Shown here one piece after another: positions 16,592 through 23,937 of a stretch of 64,000 bases of DNA. Each line of letters begins with the position of its first letter. The stretch's first letter is position 1. Below the pieces are notes generated by a model. The model saw nothing but the letters and a program-made list of their open reading frames with translations. It made no database searches and was not told where the DNA came from. This DNA is from Candidatus Hydrogenedentota bacterium (GTDB taxonomy: Bacteria > Hydrogenedentota > Hydrogenedentia > Hydrogenedentales > CAILVY01), in the NCBI GenBank assembly GCA_903837785.1, contig CAILVY010000067.1:1-64000 (forward strand), read 5' to 3'. The position numbers were made by a program, and so were the translations under genes.

Positions 16592-17800
16592 ATGTTGTTC
16601 TTGACGACGATCAAGCTGGTGTTGCGCAGCCTGCTGGTGAACAAGCTGCGCTCCGTCCTGTCCATGCTCGGAATCATCATCGGCGTGGGCGCGGTCATCG
16701 CGCTGCTGGCGGTCGGAGCCGGGGCGCAGCAGCAGGTGCTGGCGCATGTGACGGCGCTCGGTTCGAATCTCATCATGATCATGCCGGGCCAGCCGAAATC
16801 CGGCGGGGTGCGGAGCGGCGCGGTGGAGACGCTGAAACCCGAGGATGCGGAGTCCATCCTGAGCCAGGTGCCGGAGGTGTTGCGGATGTCTCCCGTGGCC
16901 CGTGGAAACGGCCAGTTCAAATACTACGGAAACAACAAGCAGTCTTCGATCATGGGGGTGACGGCGGACTATCTCCAGATCCGTAATTTCCAGATCGGGA
17001 AGGGGCGCTCTTTCACCGCCGGCGAGATCGAGCGGCGGGCCAAGGTGGCCATTCTTGGGGCGGACACCGCCACGGACCTTTTCGGGGACAGCAGCCCCTT
17101 GGGCGAGAAGGTCAAGATCAACGGGTTGCAGTTCGCCGTGGTGGGTGTGCTCAAGCCCAAGGGGACACAAGGCCCGTTCAGTTTCGACGATCAGGCCCTG
17201 GTTCCCTATACAACGGCCATGCACCGCCTCCTGGGGGTGAAGTACCTGAGCGAAATCGACCTGCAAATCGCGCCCGACGCGAATCAGGCGAATGTCCAGG
17301 CCAAACTGGAGCGCGTGTTGCGGGTCCGGCACGAAATCCCCGATGGGAAGGACGACGACTTCCATGTGCGCAACATGGCGGAGATGGTTGAGGCGGTGAC
17401 GTCCGTCGCGCGGACGTTCTCGCTGCTGCTGGGCGCGGTGGCCGCGATTTCGCTCGTCGTCGGGGGCATCGGCATCATGAACATCATGCTCGTGACGGTG
17501 ACGGAGCGGACGCGCGAGATCGGGATTCGAAAAGCGATCGGCGCGGACGACCGGGACATTCTTATCCAGTTCCTGCTGGAGTCCATCCTGATGAGCGCGC
17601 TGGGCGGGTTGATTGGCATTTCCGTGGGTGCGGCCATCGCGGCGCTGAGCTCGGTCTTCAGCGGCTTTGCCGCGATAGTCGAGCCGTCGAGCGTGCTGCT
17701 TGCCTTGTCCTTCGCCGTGTGTGTCGGCGTGTTCTTCGGGTTCTATCCGGCCCGACGGGCCGCCGCGCTGGACCCGATCGAGGCGCTCAGCTACGAGTGA
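16592..17800 (+). CDS. MacB/FtsX-type ABC transporter permease
   Basis: 402 residues from ATG 16592. TM1 (VLSMLGIIIGVGAVIALLAVG) is followed by a large periplasmic domain, about 45-270, of the MacB_PCD type. Three C-terminal TM helices (about 285-310, 340-365, 375-395) contain the conserved VTERTREIGIRKAIGA coupling motif that contacts the ATPase. The gene begins 3 bp after the ATPase stop and completes a three-gene adaptor/ATPase/permease operon. Homologues export macrolides, peptides, lipids or lipoproteins by a mechanotransmission mechanism; the cargo here is unknown. It is a half-size MacB, with the ATPase on a separate polypeptide. Confidence 0.94.
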   Translation: MLFLTTIKLVLRSLLVNKLRSVLSMLGIIIGVGAVIALLAVGAGAQQQVLAHVTALGSNLIMIMPGQPKSGGVRSGAVETLKPEDAESILSQVPEVLRMSPVARGNGQFKYYGNNKQSSIMGVTADYLQIRNFQIGKGRSFTAGEIERRAKVAILGADTATDLFGDSSPLGEKVKINGLQFAVVGVLKPKGTQGPFSFDDQALVPYTTAMHRLLGVKYLSEIDLQIAPDANQANVQAKLERVLRVRHEIPDGKDDDFHVRNMAEMVEAVTSVARTFSLLLGAVAAISLVVGGIGIMNIMLVTVTERTREIGIRKAIGADDRDILIQFLLESILMSALGGLIGISVGAAIAALSSVFSGFAAIVEPSSVLLALSFAVCVGVFFGFYPARRAAALDPIEALSYE

Positions 17801-17917
17801 TGCGCGCGGCAGGAATTGACTCTCGGGCGAGGGCGATGCATGATGAGATCGCGATTGACGGCCAATCGCGGTACACGAAGTGCGTGAACCGGCAAGGGCC
17901 TTCGGGAATCCGATTTC

Positions 17918-20407
17918 ATGAGTCGTTCTTGTATTGCACTGCTGATGCTTGCGTGTGGTCCGCCATTGGCCGCTTGGGCGGCAGCCGATCTGCCGCGGGA
18001 AGGGCTTCTCTGCTGGCTGGACGCGGCGGACCCGGACACGCTCACGTTGCAGGGCGAGGAAGTGACGGCGTGGCGCAACAAGGCGCCGGGAACTTCCTCG
18101 GCGCTTACGGCGGACGAAGGCCGGCGGCCGCTCTATGAACTGCGCCCGGAATCCGGGCTTCGTCCCGTTATTCGCTTCGACGGATATAACGACGTGCTGC
18201 GCGACCTCGGTTTCGGACAGCAAGCCGCCCGCTGGACGCTGGCGGTGCTGGCGGCGCCCCACAAGGGCGGTGGCGGTTTGTGTTCGGCGTGTCCCAAGGA
18301 TGGCCACGATTACGACCCGGGATTCACGGTTGATCTTTTCCAGTCGGGGGCGCGCTTTGACCAGATCAGCGTCGAGGGGGCCGGGCGCATCGGCGGGCAG
18401 AAGGATCAGTTCCGGCGGGACGTTGGATACGGGGGGCTTCACCTCATTGTCGTGGAGCGCGACGATGCGGAGATTCGGCTCTTCGTGGACGGCCTCGAGG
18501 AAGAACGCCGCCCGGTGAATCCGGCCACAACGCGGATGGAGGCGTTGCGGGTGGGTGCGCGGCACTACGCCGGCAAAGAATGTGCCTTCTTCCAGGGCGG
18601 GATCGCCGCGATGCTGCTCTACGGGCGCATCCTGGAAGCGCCCGAACGCGCCGCGCTCGAGCAGGCGCTGTCCGTGACGCCCGAGGAACGCGCGAATGGG
18701 GAGCGGCATCTGACGGAGCGGAAGAAAGAAGCGGCGGCCAACCGAATGATTGCGCCAAAACCTGTGCACACGTGGCCGAGCATCTTCGCGTATGAAACGG
18801 CGCAGGCGGGAACGCCGGATTTTCGGCCGGTGGCGAAACTGCCCGTGCGGGACGACCTCGGGGAAGCGATCCGGCTGTGTGTGCAGCACTTGAACAGCCT
18901 GTACGACGCGGATCGCGACAAGGAGCCGTTCTTCTATGCGAACCTCCGCGCGGAGGGCACGGGGGAAATGCATCATTCCGTCAATATCGGCATTCCGCAC
19001 GTGGTTGGGCGCTGTCTCGTGGGCTGCATGAGCGCTGAGTTGTATGCCGGCGTGCCGTTTCCGAACGACGGATTGGCCATCCTGGAGCGCTACTTGAAGG
19101 GCTCCTTCGACAATCCGAATCATCTCAATTCGTATTACGATCCGGAACAGGGTAACAAGCGCTGCATCGAGTTCCACAACATGCGTGAAGGGCTCTATGG
19201 GTTGTGGGCGCTGGCGGCGGGCCGGGACTCCGCGTGGGCGCGCGAGACCGCGCATCAGATGCTGGAGACACTGGACCAGATGACCGGCACGGACGGGCGC
19301 TGGTCCGCCGAACGTGCCAAGGCCCTGGGCATGGAGGGCATGTGTTACGGACTGGCCACGCCGAATGCGGCCCGCATGGTTGATCCCCTCCTTGCGTATC
19401 ACCGCCTCAGCGGGGACGCACTCGCGCTCAAGCTCGCGGGCGCGTATGCCCGGGCGGGGCTGCGCGAGATGTACGAAGCGGATGGACGCTTTGCGCCGAT
19501 GGAACGATCCTCGGGACACGTGCATTCCATTACTTCCGCGTTGAGCGGGATCACGGACTACGCCATTTTCACGCGAGATGCCGCGATGATCGAGGCCTGC
19601 CGCCGCATCATGGACCGCGGGGTTCCCGAATACTTCAGTTCCTGGGGCTGGGGCGACGAGGTCTTTCCGGAGCACCCCGCCAACGAAGTATCGCGCGGCG
19701 AAATCAACCAGACGGGCGACGTGGTCCGCGCCGCGCTGCTGCTGGGCGATGCGGGATATCCGGCGTACTACGAAACGGCTGAACGTCTTCTGAGAAGCAT
19801 GCTGCTGCCGACGCAGCACCGGGAGGACGAACTGCGCCGCTACATGCGCGAGAACGAGCACCCGGCACGCGATGCCGAGCGGGACGTGCTTCGGCGCACC
19901 GTGGGCGGCTATGCCATGCAGTTGCCGAACGACCGGATGCGCGAGGGCGACTGGCCTCTGTCCACTCTGGACATCACCTCGGGCGCGGTGCATGCCCTCA
20001 GCGAGTGCTGGCGGCATCGCATCACGGCGAAGGATGGCGCCTGTTTCGTTAATCTGTTGCTGGATGCGGAAACGGACGACGTGCGCGTCGAGAGCAGCCT
20101 GCCGAAGGCAGGCCGGATCGCGTTTTCCGTGAAGGCCGCGAGGAGCATGGCGATCCGTGTGCCCGAGTGGGTGGACAGAACAACGTTGAAGTTTCGGCTG
20201 AACACCGCCGAGAAGGAATGTGTGATTCGGGATGGCTACTTGCGCCTCGGCGCGCTTCAGGCAGGGGATACGGGCGTTATTGCGTTCGACGTGCCCTGCA
20301 AGGAAGAACGCGAAGTCGTGGATGGGATCACGTATAGCACTACGTGGGCGGGCAGCCAGTTGATCGCCGTGTCGCCGCGTGGCACTGTCAGTCCACTGCC
20401 CTTTTGA
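17918..20407 (+). CDS. Secreted LamG-like plus alpha/alpha-toroid glycosidase-like protein
   Basis: 829 residues with a signal peptide (about 1-22). Residues about 25-230 form a laminin-G/concanavalin sandwich (GLLCWLDAADPDTLTLQGEEVTAW, VIRFDGYNDVL, LFVDGLEEERRPV, FFQGGIAAMLLYGRIL). Residues about 260-690 are helical with repeated toroid motifs (YGLWALAAG, LDQMTGTDGRWS, VVRAALLLGDAGY), followed by a beta-rich C-terminus (VRVESSLPKAGRIAF, MAIRVPEWV), the architecture of GH127/GH146-like enzymes. The GH127 zinc-Cys motif is not visible, so the catalytic mechanism is unclear. It begins the large glycan-degradation island and is followed by a TIM-barrel hydrolase 38 bp downstream. Confidence 0.75.
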   Translation: MSRSCIALLMLACGPPLAAWAAADLPREGLLCWLDAADPDTLTLQGEEVTAWRNKAPGTSSALTADEGRRPLYELRPESGLRPVIRFDGYNDVLRDLGFGQQAARWTLAVLAAPHKGGGGLCSACPKDGHDYDPGFTVDLFQSGARFDQISVEGAGRIGGQKDQFRRDVGYGGLHLIVVERDDAEIRLFVDGLEEERRPVNPATTRMEALRVGARHYAGKECAFFQGGIAAMLLYGRILEAPERAALEQALSVTPEERANGERHLTERKKEAAANRMIAPKPVHTWPSIFAYETAQAGTPDFRPVAKLPVRDDLGEAIRLCVQHLNSLYDADRDKEPFFYANLRAEGTGEMHHSVNIGIPHVVGRCLVGCMSAELYAGVPFPNDGLAILERYLKGSFDNPNHLNSYYDPEQGNKRCIEFHNMREGLYGLWALAAGRDSAWARETAHQMLETLDQMTGTDGRWSAERAKALGMEGMCYGLATPNAARMVDPLLAYHRLSGDALALKLAGAYARAGLREMYEADGRFAPMERSSGHVHSITSALSGITDYAIFTRDAAMIEACRRIMDRGVPEYFSSWGWGDEVFPEHPANEVSRGEINQTGDVVRAALLLGDAGYPAYYETAERLLRSMLLPTQHREDELRRYMRENEHPARDAERDVLRRTVGGYAMQLPNDRMREGDWPLSTLDITSGAVHALSECWRHRITAKDGACFVNLLLDAETDDVRVESSLPKAGRIAFSVKAARSMAIRVPEWVDRTTLKFRLNTAEKECVIRDGYLRLGALQAGDTGVIAFDVPCKEEREVVDGITYSTTWAGSQLIAVSPRGTVSPLPF

Positions 20408-20445
20408 CTGGAGTCAACCGCGCATTGCCGTCTGGGAGAGAGGCC

Positions 20446-21732
20446 ATGATGAACAATCGACTTCTTCTTCTCTTGTTGGGGAGCATGATCGCCCTCGGGC
20501 TGGTCGCCGGATTCCAGGCGTCCGCCGAGGAGAAGCCGGCGCCGGCTGCAAAGGAAAGCGACGGAATGAAGGCGGCGCGGAAGGCCGCGGCGCACAAGAA
20601 GCGGCGGATCATCATGAACAATGACGGGAATGACGCGCGCGGGGTGAAGGAGGGGGAGGCGAAGACGCCGGCATCGTTTCTGGCGCGCCGTTCAACCCCG
20701 CTGATCGGTTCGCAGGTGGACGCGATCTTCTATTGCACGGGCGTGTTCAATTCGTATACGCAAAGGAGCGAGGAAACGGAACTGCGCGGCCACAGCGATC
20801 AGTATCAGGTGGACTGGGCGTGGGAATTGATTGGGCAGGGGACGGACTCGCTGACGCTGATGACGCAGTTCGGGCATGAGCACGGCATGGAAGTCTTCTG
20901 GTCGATGCGGATGAACGACACGCACGATTCGGGGGATCAGGCCCTGCTCTGCAAGTGGAAACAGGAGCACCCGGAGTATCTGATGGGGAAGAAGGGCGAC
21001 AAATTCCCCCATGGCGGCCGGCGGTGGTCGGCGGTGAACTACGGCTTGCCCGAAGTGCGGGAGAAAGTGTTTCGGATATTGCGCGATGTGTGCAGCCGCT
21101 ACGACGTGGACGGGGTTGAACTGGATTTTTACCGGCATCCCGTGTACTTCAAGCCGCAGATGACAGGAGACCCGGTCTTGCAGGAGCACTGCGACAGGAT
21201 GACGGACCTGTTGCAGCGGATTCGCGCGATGACCGCAGAGATTGCGGAGAAGCGCGGGCGGCCGATGCTCGTGGCGGTGCGCGTGCCGGACTCTTTCGGC
21301 TTTGCGAAGGCAATCGGGCTCGATGTTGAACGCTGGATGAAGGAGGATTTGATCGATATCCTCACGGGAACCTGCTATTTCCGCTTCGAGCCGTGGGAGA
21401 ATCTGGTTGCGGCCGGCCACAAGTACAACGTCCCCGTGTATGCGTGCCTGAGTGGCTCGCGGCTCGTATCCGCCAAGGAACCGGAGCGCAGCGGCCCGGA
21501 CACGGAGGCAGTGTGGCACGCCGAGGCGGCGTTGGCGTGGAAGGCGGGCGTGGACGGCATCTACACATTCAATCGCTTCAACCCCAGTGATCGGCTGTTC
21601 TGGGCCTTGGGCAGTCCGGAAACGCTCACGAACGTGGAAGCGCCGTATCAACCGATCACCGGCAGCAAGAAATCAATGGACGCCTGGCTGAAAGGCGGAA
21701 GCCGCTTTGTTCTACTCGGAGGGCAAGAATGA
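20446..21732 (+). CDS. Secreted TIM-barrel glycosyl-hydrolase-like protein (GHL10-like)
   Basis: 428 residues from ATG 20446 (GGGAGAGAGG upstream). There is a signal peptide (about 1-27). Barrel-like strands include MEVFWSMRMNDTHD, YDVDGVELDFYRHPVYF, LVAVRVPDSFGF, IDILTGTCYFRFEPW and GVDGIYTFNRFNP, as in the family-10-like glycosylhydrolases common in polysaccharide loci of Planctomycetes-type bacteria. Asp/Glu in VDGVELDFYR is a candidate catalytic site; this is inference. The stop overlaps the next sulfatase start (ATGA), so the two are translationally coupled and probably act on the same glycan. Confidence 0.75.
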   Translation: MMNNRLLLLLLGSMIALGLVAGFQASAEEKPAPAAKESDGMKAARKAAAHKKRRIIMNNDGNDARGVKEGEAKTPASFLARRSTPLIGSQVDAIFYCTGVFNSYTQRSEETELRGHSDQYQVDWAWELIGQGTDSLTLMTQFGHEHGMEVFWSMRMNDTHDSGDQALLCKWKQEHPEYLMGKKGDKFPHGGRRWSAVNYGLPEVREKVFRILRDVCSRYDVDGVELDFYRHPVYFKPQMTGDPVLQEHCDRMTDLLQRIRAMTAEIAEKRGRPMLVAVRVPDSFGFAKAIGLDVERWMKEDLIDILTGTCYFRFEPWENLVAAGHKYNVPVYACLSGSRLVSAKEPERSGPDTEAVWHAEAALAWKAGVDGIYTFNRFNPSDRLFWALGSPETLTNVEAPYQPITGSKKSMDAWLKGGSRFVLLGGQE

Positions 21733-23096
21733 TGAACCGGCGCGATTTTATCAAGGGCGTGGGCGCGGGCATCGGCGCCATGACTGTGGCACAGAACCTG
21801 CCGGCGTCTGCCCGCGCCGCGGGCAAGCGGAACGTGTTGTTGTACGTGGCGGACGATTTGGGCATGGATCTGGCCGGTTGTTACGGCAACACAATTGTGC
21901 GGACGCCGGGCGTGGACAGCCTGGCGAAAGAAGGCGTGCGCTTCACGCAGGCTTTCTGCACGACGCCGAGTTGCAGTCCGAGCCGCTCGGTGCTCCTCAC
22001 CGGCTTGTACAACCATGCGAACGGGCAATACGGCCTCGCGCACGGCTACAATCATTTCGTGTCCTTGCCGGGCTTCAAGTCGCTGCCGATCCGGCTGGCC
22101 GACGCGGGCTACCGCACGATATGCGCGGGGAAGTTTCACGTGGAACCGGAGGCGGCGTATCACTTCCAGGAGACTCTCCAACCGCGCACTCCCGTGAAGC
22201 TGGCCGAGCAGTGCCGCGCGATCATTGCCGACCCTTCCGAAAAGCCATTCTTCCTGTACTTCTGCCCGACAGAGCCGCACCGGCCGTTCAAGCGCGAGAC
22301 CTCGAAGCCAGTCGACCCGAAGGACGTTACGCCGCCGCCGTATCTGCCGGACACGGCCGCGTGCCGCGAAGACCTCGCGGAGTACTACGGGTCGATCGAG
22401 CAGTGCGATTCCGGATTGCTCCGGCTGATCGAGATTCTGAAAGAAACGGGCCGCTGGGACGACACGCTGATCCTCTTCGTCTCCGACAACGGCGCCCCGT
22501 TCCCCGGCGCAAAGACGACGCTGTACGAACCGGGCGTGCGGCTGCCGTGCGTGGCGCGGGACCCGGGCGCGAAAGAAACGGGCCGGACCAGTGACGCGAT
22601 GATCACCTGGGCCGACATCACGCCGACGATTCTCGAGTATGCCGGGGTTCCGGGAAAGGAGGGCGACTTCCACGGCCGGTCCTTCCTTCCCGCACTCAGC
22701 GGCGATTTGGCGGGCCGGGACGAGGTCTTCCTGTCGCACACGTTCCACGAGATCACGATGTACTATCCGATGCGCTGTGTCCGGACGCGCCGGCACAAGC
22801 TCATCTGGAACATCGCGAGCGGCCTGGAGTTTCCCTACGCCCGGGACCTCTACGAATCAAAGACGTGGCAGGACTTCCTGGCGCATGGCGGCGAGTTCTA
22901 TGGCAAGCGGAAGATCGCGGCATATCAGCGCCGGCCGCGCTTCGAGCTGTACGATCTCGAGGCGGATCCGTGGGAAACGGAGAACCTCGCGGAACGGCCC
23001 GAGCATCAGGAACTGCTCGACGCGCTCAAGAAGAAGCTGCGCGCGTTCTCGAAGGACACAAGAGACCCCTGGGTCCTGAAGTGGGACCGGGAATAA
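21729..23096 (+). CDS. Type I sulfatase with Tat signal
   Basis: 455 residues. The Tat-like leader NRRDFIKGVGAGIGAM ends near ASARA. The sulfatase signature C-x-P-x-R is CSPSR with Cys82 (formylglycine precursor) in TTPSCSPSRSVLLTG. Metal ligands are Asp42/Asp43 in YVADDLG and the Asp-Asn pair in LFVSDNGAPF; KFHVE and the C-terminal FELYDLEADPWETENL are typical of the heparan N-sulfatase-like branch. The start overlaps the upstream TIM-barrel gene by 4 bp. It requires a formylglycine-generating enzyme not encoded here. The substrate sugar cannot be told. Confidence 0.95.
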   Translation: MMNRRDFIKGVGAGIGAMTVAQNLPASARAAGKRNVLLYVADDLGMDLAGCYGNTIVRTPGVDSLAKEGVRFTQAFCTTPSCSPSRSVLLTGLYNHANGQYGLAHGYNHFVSLPGFKSLPIRLADAGYRTICAGKFHVEPEAAYHFQETLQPRTPVKLAEQCRAIIADPSEKPFFLYFCPTEPHRPFKRETSKPVDPKDVTPPPYLPDTAACREDLAEYYGSIEQCDSGLLRLIEILKETGRWDDTLILFVSDNGAPFPGAKTTLYEPGVRLPCVARDPGAKETGRTSDAMITWADITPTILEYAGVPGKEGDFHGRSFLPALSGDLAGRDEVFLSHTFHEITMYYPMRCVRTRRHKLIWNIASGLEFPYARDLYESKTWQDFLAHGGEFYGKRKIAAYQRRPRFELYDLEADPWETENLAERPEHQELLDALKKKLRAFSKDTRDPWVLKWDRE

Positions 23097-23122
23097 CGCG
23101 ATGAAGTCCGGTTTGCGGGGCG

Positions 23123-23791
23123 CTACTTGCCCCAGACGCGGACATCGTCCACGTTGCCCGTGTCGTCGAAGGAGCCAAAGCCGACCTCGCCCGCGGCAAA
23201 GGTCTTGTCCTCGGCGATCATGATCGGCTTGGCCATGTCATCGAGGAAGACTTTGATGTCCCCGGATTCCGCGTTCCGGACCACGCGCACGTGATGATAC
23301 TGATCGTCCCACTTCGTGCCGCCGGTCCGTTCCTTCGCGATGGAGACGCGGGGCGCGCCGTTCACGAGAAAGATCGAATTGGCGTGCGGGTCGGACTTCG
23401 TGGCCATGTGGACGTAGTAGAAATGGGTTGGGTCCTGGCGGCCGAAGAAGACGCAGAAATCGCGGTGCCCGTACTCGCGCCCGGTCTGCTTGACCCGGGC
23501 TTCCAGGACGAAGGACGAGACTTTGACGCCCTTGATCCAGGAGATGTTTTTGGGCGATCGCACCGGCGGCTCGTATCCGCTCTGCTGGAAGAGGCTGTAG
23601 ACGTGGTTGCCGCTTTCCTCGGCCACTTTCCACGCTTTGGCATCCGTGGGCGTCCAGGCATCGGCCCCCTTCTCGAAGTCCTCCGAGAAGACGAGCGGCA
23701 AGCCCTCGAATTCCTTTGCGGGTTCGGCTTTGTCCGCGGCTCCGGCCGTTGTGGCAAGAATCATGGCAAGCAACAGGCATGTTCTGAACAT
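23123..23791 (-). CDS. Secreted concanavalin/LamG-like protein
   Basis: 222 residues with a signal peptide (about 1-18). The mature protein reads as one jelly-roll domain: LVFSEDFEKGADAWTPTD, FVLEARVKQTG, FCVFFGRQDPTHFYYVHMA, HHVRVVRNAESGDIKVFLDD and VGFGSFDDTGNVDDVRVWGK. It resembles the sugar-binding or DUF1080-like domains that accompany secreted hydrolases. No catalytic motif is recognised. It is transcribed against the island genes, convergent with the sulfatase (26 bp) and divergent from the rhamnosidase. Probably a carbohydrate-binding accessory protein. Confidence 0.75.
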   Translation of the reverse strand: MFRTCLLLAMILATTAGAADKAEPAKEFEGLPLVFSEDFEKGADAWTPTDAKAWKVAEESGNHVYSLFQQSGYEPPVRSPKNISWIKGVKVSSFVLEARVKQTGREYGHRDFCVFFGRQDPTHFYYVHMATKSDPHANSIFLVNGAPRVSIAKERTGGTKWDDQYHHVRVVRNAESGDIKVFLDDMAKPIMIAEDKTFAAGEVGFGSFDDTGNVDDVRVWGK

Positions 23792-23937
23792 TGTTCGCTC
23801 CCTTCGCTGTCTCCGTGCGCCTGATCATACCCCGCAGGGGGGTCCGTGGCAAGCCGCGCCGTTTGAGGGATTCGGGGCGTTCCTGTAAGCTGAAGCGCCC
23901 GGCATTTGGCCCGGGCCAAACACTGTGGAGAGGCGCC

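Noticed and set aside
16538..20017. Very long minus-strand open frame (over 1100 codons) opposite the MacB permease and LamG/toroid genes
   Set aside because: It is antisense to genes with clear family motifs, has no ribosome binding site, is rich in Arg/His/Ala/Pro as expected of a mirrored GC-rich frame, and matches no family.
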